From the NCBI GenBank assembly GCA_963696645.1, contig CAVOKY010000005.1, positions 434,001 through 498,000 of the forward strand: a stretch of DNA of 64,000 nucleotides. Direction: 5' to 3'. The notes under the pieces were generated by a model. The model saw only the letters and a list, made by a program, of their open reading frames with translations. It did no database searches and was not told where the DNA came from. The position numbers and the translations under genes are program-made. Numbering within the stretch: position 1 is the first letter of the stretch; each line of letters starts with the position of its first letter. Positions 19,450 to 30,201 of the stretch are shown here, piece after piece. The stretch comes from JAMXLO01 sp963696645 (lineage in GTDB: Bacteria; Pseudomonadota; Alphaproteobacteria; Acetobacterales; Acetobacteraceae).

Positions 19450-20628
19450 ATGGAAGATCGTCGCCTGTGCGTTCTGAACGCCGGCTCGTCCAGCCTGAAG
19501 TTCGCCGTCTATGAACTGGCCGGCGATACCTTGCGCCGCTACCAGACCGGCGAGGTGGAGCAGGTCGGCGGTCAGGGACGTCTCCTGGTCAGCGCCGCGG
19601 ACGGCAAGCCAGTGCATGACCGCATGATCCAAACTGCGGACCATGCGGCGGCACTCGAAGCGCTCGCAGCATTGCGCGATGGACCGCTCGATGAACATGG
19701 CCTGATCGGGTTCGGTCATCGCGTCGTGCATGGCGGTCCGGACATGGACGCTCCGGTGTTGGTGGATGCGGCGACGCTGGCGCGCATCGAGGCGCTCGAA
19801 CCGCTGGCGCCGCTGCACAATCCGCCGGCGGTCGCCGTGCTCAAGGCGCTGGCCGCGCGTTTCCCCAATCTGCCGCAGGTGGCGTGCTTCGATACCGCGT
19901 TCCATCGCGGCCATCCGGCGGTGGCTGATCGCTTCGCGATCCCTGATGCGCTGTATCAGGAGGGCGTGCGGCGCTACGGCTTCCACGGATTGTCCTATGA
20001 ATACATCGCCGGCGCGCTGGCCGAGCGGTTGCCGGAGATCGCGCTGGGACGTGTCGTGGTGGCGCATCTCGGGTCCGGTGCTTCGATGTGTGCCTTGGCC
20101 GGAGGGCGCAGCGTGGATTCCTCAATGGGGTTCACCGCGCTGGATGGCCTGCCGATGGGAACGCGCCCCGGTTCGCTGGATCCCGGCATGATCCTGTGGC
20201 TGCAGCAGCAGAAAGGCTGGAATGTCGATCGGGTCGAGCATTTCCTTTACGCCGATTGCGGCCTGAAGGGCTTGTCCGGCGTGTCGAACGATATGCGCAC
20301 GCTGCTGGCGAGCGAACGCCCGCTGGCGCGGCTGGCAGTGGACTATTTCGTCTACCATGCGGCGCGAACCGCGGCAGCACTGGCTGCCAGCATGGGCGGC
20401 ATCGACGCTCTCGTGTTTACCGCCGGCATCGGCGAACGCAGCCCCGAAATTCGCGCGCGCGTGCTGCATCGCCTGCGCTGGCTCGGCTTTACGCTGGACG
20501 AGGCGGCCAACCAGGCCGGCAAGGCGCTGCTGACGCGCGTCGACTCTGAACGGCCGGCCTACGTGATTCCAACCGACGAGGAGGTCGTCATCGCCCGCCA
20601 CACGCTGGCGCTGATCGGCGCCGCGTAA
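19450..20628 (+). CDS. ackA: Acetate kinase
   Basis: ASKHA-fold kinase of about 392 residues interconverting acetate + ATP and acetyl phosphate + ADP in the cytoplasm. Diagnostic blocks are 'VLNAGSSSLKFAVYE' (phosphate 1), 'YGFHGLSYEYI', 'HLGSGASMCALAGG', 'MGTRPGSLDPG' and 'FTAGIGERSPEIRARV'. The ATG at 19450 follows AGAGGG and gives the family N terminus; the longer frame from 19201 runs antisense through the hydroxylase gene. It is intact although both neighbouring loci carry many frame breaks. No phosphotransacetylase is adjacent, so it may work with a phosphoketolase or a distant pta. Confidence 0.94.
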   Translation: MEDRRLCVLNAGSSSLKFAVYELAGDTLRRYQTGEVEQVGGQGRLLVSAADGKPVHDRMIQTADHAAALEALAALRDGPLDEHGLIGFGHRVVHGGPDMDAPVLVDAATLARIEALEPLAPLHNPPAVAVLKALAARFPNLPQVACFDTAFHRGHPAVADRFAIPDALYQEGVRRYGFHGLSYEYIAGALAERLPEIALGRVVVAHLGSGASMCALAGGRSVDSSMGFTALDGLPMGTRPGSLDPGMILWLQQQKGWNVDRVEHFLYADCGLKGLSGVSNDMRTLLASERPLARLAVDYFVYHAARTAAALAASMGGIDALVFTAGIGERSPEIRARVLHRLRWLGFTLDEAANQAGKALLTRVDSERPAYVIPTDEEVVIARHTLALIGAA

Positions 20629-20738
20629 TATCGGGCAAACTGTCATGGCCGGGCTCGTCCCGGCCATCGCCACCGGCAGTCTGCCGCGACCAATCGGCGG
20701 GACAAGCCAGCGAGAGACGGCATGTGCCTCACGCAACG

Positions 20739-23700
20739 TCAGTGCCTGCGCGGACGTGCCCTGCCGAACCTGGCCTTCACCCGTTCGCGTATCCCCTGGA
20801 ATGTCGCGTACAGCATCGGAATCAGGAATACGCCGATCGAGCTTGCGACGATCATGCCGGCAAATACCGCAGTGCCCACTGCGCGACGGCTCAGCATCGC
20901 CGCACCCGTGGCCCACACCAGCGGAATCAAGCCGAAGATGAAGGCGATCGACGTCATCATCACTGCGCGGAACCGAATGCGCGCCCCGAGTGCAGCGGCT
21001 TCGAGAATCGGCAATCCCGCCTCGCGCTGTTCCTTCGCGAACTCGACGATAAGGATGCCGTTCTTTGCTGCCAGCGAGATCAGCACCACCAGCCCGATCT
21101 GCGCGTAGAGATCGAGTGCCAGCCCGGAAATCAGGATGCCGGCAAATGCGCCCAGCACACCCACCGTAACCGACAGCAGCACGGGTAACGGGATGACCCA
21201 GCTCTCGTACAGCGCCACCAGGAACAGATAGGCGAACAACACCGACAGCGACAGGATCAGGCCCGTCTGGCCGGATGCTGCGACCTCCTGGTAGGCGGTG
21301 CCTGACCATTCGAAGGCATAGCCCGGCGGCAGCGTCTTCGCCGATATCTGCGTCATGGCGACCAATGCATCGCCGGATGACACGCCCGGCCGCGGCCCAC
21401 CATTGATCGTCACTGCGCGATAATTGTTGAACCGGCTGATCACCTGGGGGCCGAGCACAATGCGCACACGCGCGATTGCTTGCAGCGGCACCATCTGGCC
21501 TTGACGATTGCGGACGTAGATCTTGTCGATCGTCGGAAACATCGCTGCGATCCGGCGCATCGCCCTGGATATTCACCTGCCAGGTGCGGCCATACAGGTT
21601 GAAATCGTTGACGTAGAAGCCGCCCAATGTCGTTTGCAGCGCATTGAACACATCGGAAATGTTGAGCCCGAGCGCCTGCGCCTTCTCGCGATCGATATCC
21701 AGCCAGATCGACGGGTTGCTGGCCGTGAAGGTGGAAAACACGCGCGCCAGGCGCGGATCCTGGTTGGCTGCCGCGACCAGCCCCTGCATCACGCTCGCCA
21801 TCTCCGCAGGATCGCGGCCTTCCAGGTTCTCCAGCTGGTATTCGAAGCCGCCACTGGTCGATAGCCCGATGATCGGCGGCAGGTTGAAGGGAAATATGTT
21901 GGCGGAGCGCACCTGCTGCACCGCGCCGAACACCCGGCCGATCATCGCCTGCGCGCCGTCGGCCGCCGCCGTGCGGTCGGCGAACGGCTTGAGCCGGATC
22001 ACCACGAAGGCGGCATTCGGCTCATCGCCGCCATCGAGCAGCGAGAAGCCGACGATCGACAGCACGCCTTCTATCTGCGGCATCGGCCGCAGCAGGTCCT
22101 CCACATGTTGCGCCACCGCGCGCGTGCGCGACACCGACGCGCCATCCGGCAACTGCACCGCAACGAAGAACGCGCCCTGGTCCTCCTCGGGCAGGAACCC
22201 GGTCGGCGTGCGCAGCGCCAGTCCCCAGATGCCGGCGCCGGCGATGGCGATCGCCAGCACCGATAGCACGGACACCCGCAGCAATCGCAGCACCACCGCG
22301 GCATAGCCGTCGCGTGCCCGGGCGATGCTGCCGAGCACCCAGCGCAGCGGGCCGCGTGGCTGCCCGTGATGGCGCAGGAACACGCTGCACAAGGCCGGCG
22401 ACAGGGTCAGCGCATTGGTGGCAGAGATCAGCATCGCGACGCTGATCGTGACGGCGAACTGGCGGAACAGCGACCCGGAAACACCGGGTATGAAGCCCAC
22501 CGGCACGAACACCGACAGCAGCACCAGCGAAATGGCGATCACCGGGCCGGTGATCTGCCGCATCGCCTTCTTGGTCGCTTCATTTGGCGACAGGTCCGGC
22601 TCTTCGGCCATCACCCGTTCGACGTTCTCCACCACCACGATGGCGTCGTCCACCACGATGCCGATGCCGAGCACCAGCGCCAGCAGCGACACGGTGTTGG
22701 CGGAGAATCCGGCAGCCAGCAGGACGGCGAACGTGCCGATCAGGCTGACCGGAATGGCCACCATGGGAATGATCGTGGCACGGATACTGCCGAGGAACAG
22801 GAACACGACGAGGATCACCAGCGCGAAAGCGATGGCGAGGGTCTTCTCCACCTCGGTTATCGTCGAGGCGACGAACGACGAACTGTCGTAGAACACGTGC
22901 GCCTTCAGACCATCGGGAAACCGGTGTGCCAATTCGTCGAGCGCGGCCTGCACACGCGCCGACGTCTGCACCGCATTGGCGCCCGGCGAGAGGTAAAGCC
23001 CGATGGACACCGCCGGGTTGCCGTTCAGCCGGCTCTCGGTGTCCATGTTGGCTGCACCGAGTTCGACCCGCGCGATGTCGCGACAGGCGCAGCACGGACC
23101 CGTCCGGATTGGCGCGGATCACGATCTTGCCGAACTGTTCCGGCGTGACCAGGCGCCCCTGCGTCTGCACATTGAGTTGGAACTGGGTCGCGTCGCTGGT
23201 CGGGCGCGCGCCGATACGGCCCACTGCCGCCTGCACGTTCTGCTGCTGGATCGCCGTGATGATATCCGACGGCGCCAGATTCAGGCTGACCAGCCGGTTC
23301 ATGTCGAACCAAATGCGCATCGAATAATCCAGCCGGCCGAACAGTTGCGCATCGCCCACACCGGGCGTGCGCGCCAGCCGGTCCAAGCACGTTGATCGTG
23401 ACGTAATTGCTGATGAACAGCGGGTCCTGCTTGCCGCCCTCGCTGTAGAACTGCAGGAACTCCAGGATCGCCGAGGAACGCTTGCGCACCGTCAACCCGT
23501 ATTGCTGCACCTCGGGAGGCAGCCGCGACAGGGCCTGCTGCACGCGATTGTTGACATTGACCGTGTCGATGTCGGGATCGGTGCCCAGCTCGAAGCTGAC
23601 AGTCAGGCTGTAGCTGCCGTCGTTGCCGCTGTTGGACTTCATGTAGATCATCTTGTCGACGCCGACGACCTGCGCCTCGATCGGCTGCGCGACCGTGGCC

Positions 23701-23877
23701 TCCACCACGGCGGCCGAAGCGCCAGGGAACGTGGTGGAAACCGTCACCTGCGGCGGCACTATGTCGGGGAATTGCGCGACTGGGATGCGCAGCAGCGACA
23801 GAGCCCCGCGCAAGCGTCATCAGGATGGCGATGACGATCGCCAACCGTGGGCGATCGACGAAGACGGCAGAGATCAT
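20739..23877 (-). pseudogene. RND efflux permease (HAE1/AcrB family), four apparent frameshifts
   Basis: Inner-membrane proton-driven multidrug pump of about 1,044 residues after repair. It begins 'MISAVFVDRPRLAIVIAIL' at 23877 and ends near 'RARPRRH' at 20739. Family blocks are 'QFPDIVPPQVTVSTTFPGA', 'IYMKSNSGNDGSYSLTVSF', the proton-relay aspartates in 'GIGIVVDDAIVVVENVERV', and 'GFLPEEDQGAFFV'. The frame changes near 23809, 23383, 23084 and 21558, each repaired by removing one base; the 1.5 kb between 23084 and 21558 is unbroken. It starts 4 bases after the membrane-fusion gene stop, so the two form an operon. No outer-membrane channel gene follows. Confidence 0.87.
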
Positions 23878-23881
23878 GCGG

Positions 23882-25050
23882 CTATTGTCCCGCCGGCTTC
23901 GGCTCGGTGGGCGGCGGCGAGGCGGGACCAGGCACGACCTGGATCCCGGGGCGCACCCGCTGGATGCCGTCCAGCACCACCAGCTCCCCTGCTTTGAGGC
24001 CGGACATGATCGCCGCGGTCGATGGTGTTGACTGGCCGAGCTGCACGCGGCGCTGCTCCACGCGGTTCTGCGCGTTCACCACGAAGACATAATCGCCCTG
24101 CTGGTCGGACAGCACCGGCGGCGCGCGGCACGGCAATCGTCATGACCGGTTGGATGCCCTGGACTATCACAGTGACGAACTCGCCGTCGATCAGCGGTCG
24201 ATCGACCGGCTCGACCTGCGACGATCGGTTTGCGTGGCGGATTGGCGATCTTGCCGCGCAACAGGATCGTGTCGGTGGTGGCCTGCACGCTTGGTTCGAC
24301 GTAGTCGATCTTGCCGGTCTGGCCGTACATCGTGCCATCCGGCATCCGCAGCCTGATCTCCATGGCGTTCATGCCACCCTGGTCGGCATAACGCTTCTCC
24401 AGGTCGAGATCCGCGCGCACAGCGATCGGAAACAGCACATACATCGGATCCTGGCTGACGATCGTCGCGAGCGGACCCGAACTCGGCGAGACGACGTTGC
24501 CGACGGTCACGGCGGTGCGGCTGATCTTGCCGCTGATCGGTGCATGGATCTCGGTATAGGCGAGGTTGATCTGCGCAACGCGCAGTTGCGCCTGAGCACC
24601 CGCCAGTTGTGCCGCCTGCGAACGCTGTGCGGCAACCGCATCATCCACAGTCGAGCGCTGGCCCGCCGGCGTGTTTAGCAGCGATTGGGCGCGCGCCAGC
24701 GTGATGTTGGCATTTGCTAGCCGCGCGCTGGCGTCGGCGACGGCGGCTTCTTGTTGCGCCACAGCAGCTTCGAACGGCGGTTGCTCGAGCCGGTACAGCA
24801 GGTCGCCTTCATGCACCTCGGTGCCTTCGGTGAACAACCGCTGGTCGAGGAATGCCGTCACGCGCGCGGTGAGCACGACACGATCCACGGCCTGCACACG
24901 GCCGATGAATTCCGAACTTTCCGTGACCGGCTTCTGCTCGGCCCGCACGACGCCGACCGCCGGCGGCCCGCCCGGCATCTGGGCCACGGCGATGGCTGCG
25001 CCGAGCAGTACGAATGCCGCAGGCAGTGCGGCGAGGCGGCGCAGGATCAT
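23882..25050 (-). pseudogene. RND efflux membrane-fusion (periplasmic adaptor) protein, two apparent frameshifts
   Basis: Periplasmic adaptor of about 389 residues linking the RND pump to an outer-membrane channel. It opens with a signal-like helix 'LPAAFVLLGAAIAVAQ', has the biotinyl-lipoyl block 'GRVQAVDRVVLTARVTAFL' and 'GDLLYRLEQPPFE', a coiled-coil hairpin rich in Ala/Gln (about residues 95-160), and ends '...EPKPAGQ'. Reading breaks near 24216 and 24116 are each repaired by removing one G on the coding strand ('PIVA|VEPVDRP' and 'PRAA|VLSDQQG'). AAGGA precedes the ATG at 25050. It is the first gene of the efflux operon. Confidence 0.86.
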
Positions 25051-25483
25051 CGACAGTCCTTCCCGGATCTGTGCCGCGATGCAGAGCGTTCCGACGAACA
25101 TGTTGCAACGCGACACGAGCGGCAGGCTCAATAGAGAGGGAGCCATGTGCCGGTCAACCGGGGGCTCGTTGTGCCATGGGGCCATCGAGTGAATGACAAA
25201 GCGATTGTGATCAGAGCGATTGTGATCAGAGCGACAACCTACAGATGTTGCAGCACCTGTGCTTCCAGGTCCCGCAGTACCTGCTCGATCGGCAGTGCGC
25301 CCGCAGCGCTCACCTGTGGCGTCAGGATGATGCGGTCGATTCCTGGTTGTGCGATCACCCGCGCCAGTTGTTCGCGCACTTCGCCCGGCGTTCCTGCCAC
25401 GGCATAGCGCGCGGTCAGGCTGTCGGTGACCAAGGCGGCATGATGGGGCTGCGCGGTCGCATGATCGGACACTTGGTAACTTT

Positions 25484-26985
25484 GGTTCCGCGCTATTTTG
25501 GGTGGGTAGAAACGTCCTCACGCGGGCAGTCGCAGATCGAGTTTGCCGGCCAGCAGATAGATGATGGCCTTGAGATTGCGGGTTGAGCGATAGCCTCGTG
25601 CCTTGGCCTTGGCGGCCTGCACCAGGCTATTGATGCCCTCGATCAGGCCGTTGGCGATCTTGCTGTCGAACCATCGCAGGATACCGTCCCAGTGGCGCTT
25701 GACAGTGCGCGCGGCATCGATGACCGGTTCGATCCGGCTATGGGTGGCCCAGAAGTACCATTTCTTCAAATGGCTCGCCCCCGCCTGCACAGATGGCTGA
25801 TCATAGAGTTCCTGAAAGGCGAGGCGGATCTGATACGCACGTGCAGTCTTGAGGTGGCGCGTGGGCAGACCTCCGAGCATCGCGCGCTGGCGATCGGACA
25901 GCGTTTGCGGGTTGCGCAGCCAGATATAACGTGTGCCGCGCAGCAGACATTGCGTTTTCTGTTCGGTGCGGCGCACCTGCTCGACCGCGTCATTGATGAT
26001 CTTGACGGCATGGAACTTGTCAAAGGTGATGGCAGCATTCGGCAGGTTCTCGGCGATGCCCTTGATAAAGGCCGGGCTCATATCGATGCAGACCTCGCTG
26101 ATCGCGTCAGGGCTACCACCATGCGCGGCGAGATCATCGGCGAAGGCGACTATGGTGTCGGCGTCCTTGCCCTCGGTTGCGAACACGACGCGGGCACGGT
26201 CGATGTCGACAAACAAAGTAACGTAGTCGTGGCCGCGCCGCGTGGCGGTCTCATCGATGGCCAGCCGTGTCACGCCCGATGCGTCGGTGCGCGCAAGCGC
26301 CCGGTCCACATAGTGGTGAACCACACGCCATAGCCTTGTGTCGTGCTCACCAACAATCCGAGCCACCGCTTTGACCGGCATGGCTGAGACCATGGTCATG
26401 ACCAACGCCTCGAACAGCAACGTGAAGCCGCTGTCTGGCCGCGCCCACGGCACGTTGGCTGTCTTGATGCCGCACGTGTCGCAACGCACACGCGGTACGC
26501 GGGCATGCAAATACGCCTGGTGCTGAAAGAAGTTGAGGTGACGCCAGGGCATCCGCTCGGTGTCGTAGGCTGGGCAGTCCGCCGCACCACAGGTCGGACA
26601 GGCAAAGCGGCTGCCCGGGGCAAAGTCGATCTCGATGTCGAGCCGGTGCGCCTCGCGGTCGAAGTCGCTGCGGCTCACCGTCCAGGGTGGGGTCAGGCCC
26701 AACGCCAGTTGCAGCAAAGCTGTGTCACGCATGGTTGGTCCCCCACATTCGGCCCACCCTGGTTCGAGCCTGGCGCCATGCTCGCCGCCGTCAAGCACGC
26801 TGCGCGCCGCGCAAGCGCGGTGGCCTGCGGCCATCCTTGACCGCGACTGTGCGTGGCGCCTTGGGGTCCTCAGGCCGGGACGGAGAAACGGCCCCTGTCA
26901 GCCGAACCAAGAAACGTCACCAGTTGGGCAGCGTCGCATGGTCAGGCAAGAGGACGTTTCTACCCACCCCGAACAGCGAGGAAGC
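25484..26985 (-). mobile_element. ISL3-family insertion sequence with 8-bp target duplication
   Basis: Element of 1,502 bp. The left end starts GGTTCCGCGCTATTTTGGG and the right end, read inward, GCTTCCTCGCTGTTCGGGG; both continue into a shared 20-base perfect inverted repeat GGGTGGGTAGAAACGTCCTC (25500-25519 and 26950-26969). Direct repeats GTAACTTT flank it at 25476-25483 and 26986-26993, the 8-bp duplication expected of ISL3. It carries one transposase gene on the minus strand and interrupts a luciferase-like gene in the same orientation. The exact duplication and the uncorrupted transposase suggest recent insertion. Confidence 0.95.
25518..26732 (-). CDS. ISL3-family transposase
   Basis: DDE transposase of about 404 residues. 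The N-terminal part has a zinc-finger-like 'CPTCGAADCP' and 'RVRCDTCGIKTANVPWAR', typical of ISL3 (residues about 45-100). The catalytic Asp lie in 'LAIDETATRRGHDY' and 'CIDMSPAFIKG', and the Glu in 'GLIEGINSLVQAAKAKARGYR' near the C terminus. GGGGGA precedes the ATG at 26732, which removes a 34-residue in-frame extension. The frame is intact, so the element could still be active. Confidence 0.95.
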   Translation of the reverse strand: MRDTALLQLALGLTPPWTVSRSDFDREAHRLDIEIDFAPGSRFACPTCGAADCPAYDTERMPWRHLNFFQHQAYLHARVPRVRCDTCGIKTANVPWARPDSGFTLLFEALVMTMVSAMPVKAVARIVGEHDTRLWRVVHHYVDRALARTDASGVTRLAIDETATRRGHDYVTLFVDIDRARVVFATEGKDADTIVAFADDLAAHGGSPDAISEVCIDMSPAFIKGIAENLPNAAITFDKFHAVKIINDAVEQVRRTEQKTQCLLRGTRYIWLRNPQTLSDRQRAMLGGLPTRHLKTARAYQIRLAFQELYDQPSVQAGASHLKKWYFWATHSRIEPVIDAARTVKRHWDGILRWFDSKIANGLIEGINSLVQAAKAKARGYRSTRNLKAIIYLLAGKLDLRLPA

Positions 26986-27740
26986 GTAACTTTGTTGCAG
27001 ACGCAGGACGGCAGCGCGGTCTTCGCCATCAAACCAGTCGGGATTGGTATTCATCAATGCACCAGCGACGTGCGCACGAACCCGGTCGCGCGCCTCGCGT
27101 GGATCGTCGGCCATGGAATACGGCACCCAGCAGGAGATCTCCGGCATCGTTTCACTTGCGCCATCGCGTGCCCAACCCAACGCGCGGTGCAACAGATCCG
27201 GCGAGATTCCCTGATGCAAAATCACGCCATCGGCGAAACGGACCGCGGCGCGCGTCATGCGCGGCCCTGACGCTGCGACAACCACCGGTACTTCGACTGG
27301 ACGATCGAGCCAGGTGATGCGCCCCCGCACACCGTCCTCGAATGTTACCTGTTCACCGCGCAGCAAGCTTCGCACCGTCGCAACGAAGGCTTCAACCTCA
27401 GCAATCTTCGCCGCGGGCAGGCCAATGGTGCGCAGCGACGAAAAGCCCGTGCCGATGCCCATGATGGCGCGCCCGCCGGACATTTCGGCCAATGTGGCCA
27501 GCGCGCTTGCCGCGACCGATGGGTGCCTCGTCGCGGGCTGCGTAACGCCGGTCGCCACGCGCAGCATCGTGCTCTGCGCCAGACACGCGCCGATCGTCAG
27601 GTACACCTCGCGACACAGCAACTGCGAATCGATCACCCAGACGCTGTCGCAGCCAATCGCTTCGGCGAGCTTCGCCTGGCGTGCCAGTTCCGCCACCGGC
27701 ACCGTGCCCCACAGCGAAATGCCAAGCTGCTTGCCGCGTA

Positions 27741-29003
27741 TCACTCCGCCGCAAGACCCGGCACGAACGCCGGCACCTCGGCTCGTTGCGCTGCATCCAT
27801 CGGCTGCGGCCACCAACGATCCTGCCATTCGGCAAACAGCGGGTGTAGCTTCGGCATCACCTTCTCGGCGAACAGCTTCGTGTTGTACTTCGTCAGTTCC
27901 TTGCTCATGTTGCCGAATTGCAGCAGCAGCATCAGGTGCCCAACGTTCAGTGACGTCGCCACTTCGGTGAGCTGCTCAACCACCTCGTCCGGCGAGCCGA
28001 CAATGACGTAACCGCGGTCGACGATGTCTTCCATCTGCGTCGCGGCGCGTGCCTGTTCGCGCGCGGCAACCGACGCGGCGCGACCGACCTGGCTGGTCAG
28101 CCCCGCACGCATTGTGCCTTCGGTGACGTATCCCGGTGGTGTTGCCCAGCGTGGATCGGTGAACAGGCAGCGACCATAAAAGTACTCGGCGGAATCACGA
28201 TACAGCTCCATCGCCTTCTCGCGCGTCTCCGCTACGCCGACGAATTGCAGGAAGCCGGCGCGATACGGATTGCGATCCTTGCCGAGGCGCGACATCTCCG
28301 CCCAGAACCCATCCATCGTCGCCTTGCCGTCCTTGTAGCCGAAATACGACAGGTAGGCATAGACGTAGTCCATCCTCGCGCACCATTGCCACGTCTCGAT
28401 CGAGCCACCACCGGGAATCCATACCGGCGGATGCGGCTTCTGCACCGGACGCGGCCAGATGTTCACATAGCGCTGCTGATTGAATCGGCCATTGAACGCG
28501 AACGTGTCGGGTTCCTGCCAGGCCTTCATCACCAGGTCATGTGCCTCGAGATAACGCTCGCGCAGCAGGCTCGGATTCTGGCCATAGCAATAGCAGGTGT
28601 CCATTGGCGTGCCGACCGGGAAGCCGGCTATCAACCGGCCACCGGAGATCACGTCGATCATGGCGAATTCTTCTGCCACCCGTGTTGGCGGATTGTACAG
28701 CGCAAGCGAATTGCCCATGACGCAGATCGCCGTGTCGCGCGTGCGGCGCGAGATCGCCGATGCAATCAGATTCGGCGACGGCATCAGACCGTATCCGTTG
28801 GAATGATGTTCGTTGCAGCACACCGCATCGAAGCCGCAATCCGCCGCAAACTCCATTTCATCCATGAAGTCGTTGTACATCAAATGCGCGCGCTTCGGAT
28901 CGAACAGGGATGAGTGAATGTCGACCCATACCGACGGATGCTTCTGGCGAAAATCGTCCGGCAGCTCGGTGTACGGCATCAGATGGAACCACAGCAGCTT
29001 CAT
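27741..29003 (-). CDS. LLM-class flavin-dependent oxidoreductase
   Basis: TIM-barrel luciferase-like monooxygenase of 420 residues. Features include 'MKLLWFHLMPYTELPDDF' at the start, 'DAVCCNEHHSNGYGLMPSPN', 'YNPPTRVAEEFAMIDVISGGRL' and 'VIVGSPDEVVEQLTEVA' at the C-terminal substrate-gating region. Its TGA overlaps the GTG start of the next LLM gene (now split by ISL3), so the two were translated together and may have acted on related substrates. It reads away from the YXWGXW proteins, which lie upstream on the same strand. Confidence 0.88.
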   Translation of the reverse strand: MKLLWFHLMPYTELPDDFRQKHPSVWVDIHSSLFDPKRAHLMYNDFMDEMEFAADCGFDAVCCNEHHSNGYGLMPSPNLIASAISRRTRDTAICVMGNSLALYNPPTRVAEEFAMIDVISGGRLIAGFPVGTPMDTCYCYGQNPSLLRERYLEAHDLVMKAWQEPDTFAFNGRFNQQRYVNIWPRPVQKPHPPVWIPGGGSIETWQWCARMDYVYAYLSYFGYKDGKATMDGFWAEMSRLGKDRNPYRAGFLQFVGVAETREKAMELYRDSAEYFYGRCLFTDPRWATPPGYVTEGTMRAGLTSQVGRAASVAAREQARAATQMEDIVDRGYVIVGSPDEVVEQLTEVATSLNVGHLMLLLQFGNMSKELTKYNTKLFAEKVMPKLHPLFAEWQDRWWPQPMDAAQRAEVPAFVPGLAAE

Positions 29004-29094
29004 GTTCGTCCCCGGTCATTGGTTGTCAGGCCGTCGGCAGTCATCTGACCACCGCCGCAACACTCTGACAACCGGATAACCCGGAACCCGTCAG

Positions 29095-29466
29095 CTACGC
29101 CCAGTGACCCTCGATCCAGCTCCAGCCACCGCTCGGCTGCTGCGCCCAGCGTCCTGGAACCCAGGTCGTTTCGCCCATCGGTGGCGGCACGTACTCGCCG
29201 GGCTGCCATGACCACGGATTATCCGCCATGCCAGTGTACTGCCAATGGCCTGGTTGCCAGACCACGGCTCCGGCATCCTGTGGTGGTGGCGGCACCAGTT
29301 CCGCGTGCGGCGGCGGCGGTGGCCCGGGCGCAATGGCGACGGACTGCATCTGCTGCTGCGGCGGTTGCACGATGACCTGCGTCTCCCTCGCAGGCGGCAC
29401 GGTGACGCAGGCGCTCAGCCCGAGCAGCGCCGGAATAATCAGTGTGGCTGACGATAACCGAGGCAT
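29095..29466 (-). CDS. YXWGXW-repeat lipoprotein
   Basis: Envelope lipoprotein of about 123 residues. 'SATLIIPALLGLSAC' is a lipoprotein signal with the modified Cys in 'LSAC'. A proline/glutamine-rich linker ('PPQQQ', 'GPPPPPHAELVPPPPQ') follows. Three copies of a W-x-P-G-x-W/Y unit then occur: 'WQPGHWQYTG', 'WSWQPGEYV' and 'WVPGRWAQQPSGGWSWIEGHW'. GGAGGT precedes the ATG at 29466. The repeat family is of unknown function and common in alphaproteobacterial envelopes. A similar protein is encoded just upstream. Confidence 0.82.
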   Translation of the reverse strand: MPRLSSATLIIPALLGLSACVTVPPARETQVIVQPPQQQMQSVAIAPGPPPPPHAELVPPPPQDAGAVVWQPGHWQYTGMADNPWSWQPGEYVPPPMGETTWVPGRWAQQPSGGWSWIEGHWA

Positions 29467-29544
29467 CTCGACCTCCATTGCATGGCGACTGCATGGCGAC
29501 GCACCAGGCGCCGCGTTCGTCAGCGCCCGGCGGATTCCGTTCCC

Positions 29545-29961
29545 TCAGCCCCGCCAGTGGCCATCCACCCAGACATAGCCACCACTCGGCTGCTCGGCCC
29601 AATGACCGGCTTCCCAGACCGCCTCGGGTTGCGGCCGCTGTACATAGTGGCCAGACGCCCATTCCCAGTTCGCGCCCGACCACATCCAATGACCTGGACG
29701 CCAGTACATCTCCTGGGCCTCGGCCAACGGCGGTGGAGGGATGGTCTCGACACGCGGTGGTGGCGGAGCACTCGGTGCAACGACCACAGCGGACTCCGTC
29801 TGCTCGGGCGCCGGCGCGATGACCTGCGGTTGTATCGGCGATGGCGTAATGACCTGCACCGGCTGCGCTCCAGCCGGTGTCGTCACAGCTGCCCCAGCAA
29901 CCAGGGCAAACGCAGAAACAGCAAACGCTGAAGCAGCAAGGTGAAATTGTCGAACCAACAT
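29545..29961 (-). CDS. Secreted YXWGXW-repeat protein
   Basis: Exported protein of about 138 residues and paralogue of the downstream lipoprotein. It has a Sec-type signal 'FHLAASAFAVSAFALVAGAA' and no lipobox Cys, so it is probably soluble in the periplasm. A Pro/Val-rich spacer leads to 'YWRPGHWMWSGANWEWASGHY' and 'WEAGHWAEQPSGGYVWVDGHW', the Trp-Gly repeat also found in its neighbour. AAGGAG precedes the ATG at 29961. The two genes are 78 bp apart and look like a tandem duplication with divergence. Confidence 0.78.
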   Translation of the reverse strand: MLVRQFHLAASAFAVSAFALVAGAAVTTPAGAQPVQVITPSPIQPQVIAPAPEQTESAVVVAPSAPPPPRVETIPPPPLAEAQEMYWRPGHWMWSGANWEWASGHYVQRPQPEAVWEAGHWAEQPSGGYVWVDGHWRG

Positions 29962-30201
29962 TGCCAATTCTCCTTCCATCGAACGCCGGCTTGGAAATGA
30001 ACGCACCGATTTCCAGCCATGATTTCGGCTACTCAACAGTTTGTCTCGAAATGCGGCGCCAATAGGGCTGTTCTACTCGCCGGTCGGTCACATCACATTG
30101 AATACATCGCTTCACGACTGCGCGAATTGCCGAACAAGTCATCGCTGCCCGGTGACCACGCACCATGGCACCCCGATTTGGCTGCGGCAATTAACTTGAC
30201 T

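Larger units (their letters stand above)
25239..27744 (-). pseudogene. LLM-class F420/flavin oxidoreductase split by an ISL3 insertion
   Basis: The gene begins with GTG at 27744, overlapping the stop of the upstream LLM gene (GTGA), and reads 'VIRGKQLGISLWGTVPVAEL' down to 'VLRLQQSY' at the right edge of the insertion sequence. The C-terminal part resumes beyond the element at 25475 and ends at 25239 with 'LRDLEAQVLQHL'. Removing 25484-26985 and one copy of the 8-bp duplication GTAACTTT restores a single frame, 'LQQSY|QVSDHATAQ', of about 330 codons. The unbroken product would be a luciferase-like oxidoreductase. The right fragment alone ends in 14 codons read from IS DNA, so function is probably lost. 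Confidence 0.92.

Noticed and set aside
19372..20067. Minus-strand frame opposite ackA
   Set aside because: The plus strand encodes an unambiguous acetate kinase; the antisense translation has no family features.
20122..20738. C-terminal extension of the RND permease past 20739 on the minus strand
   Set aside because: That frame only reaches here because the RND gene is shifted at 21558; the correct frame stops at 20739, and the extension runs antisense to ackA.
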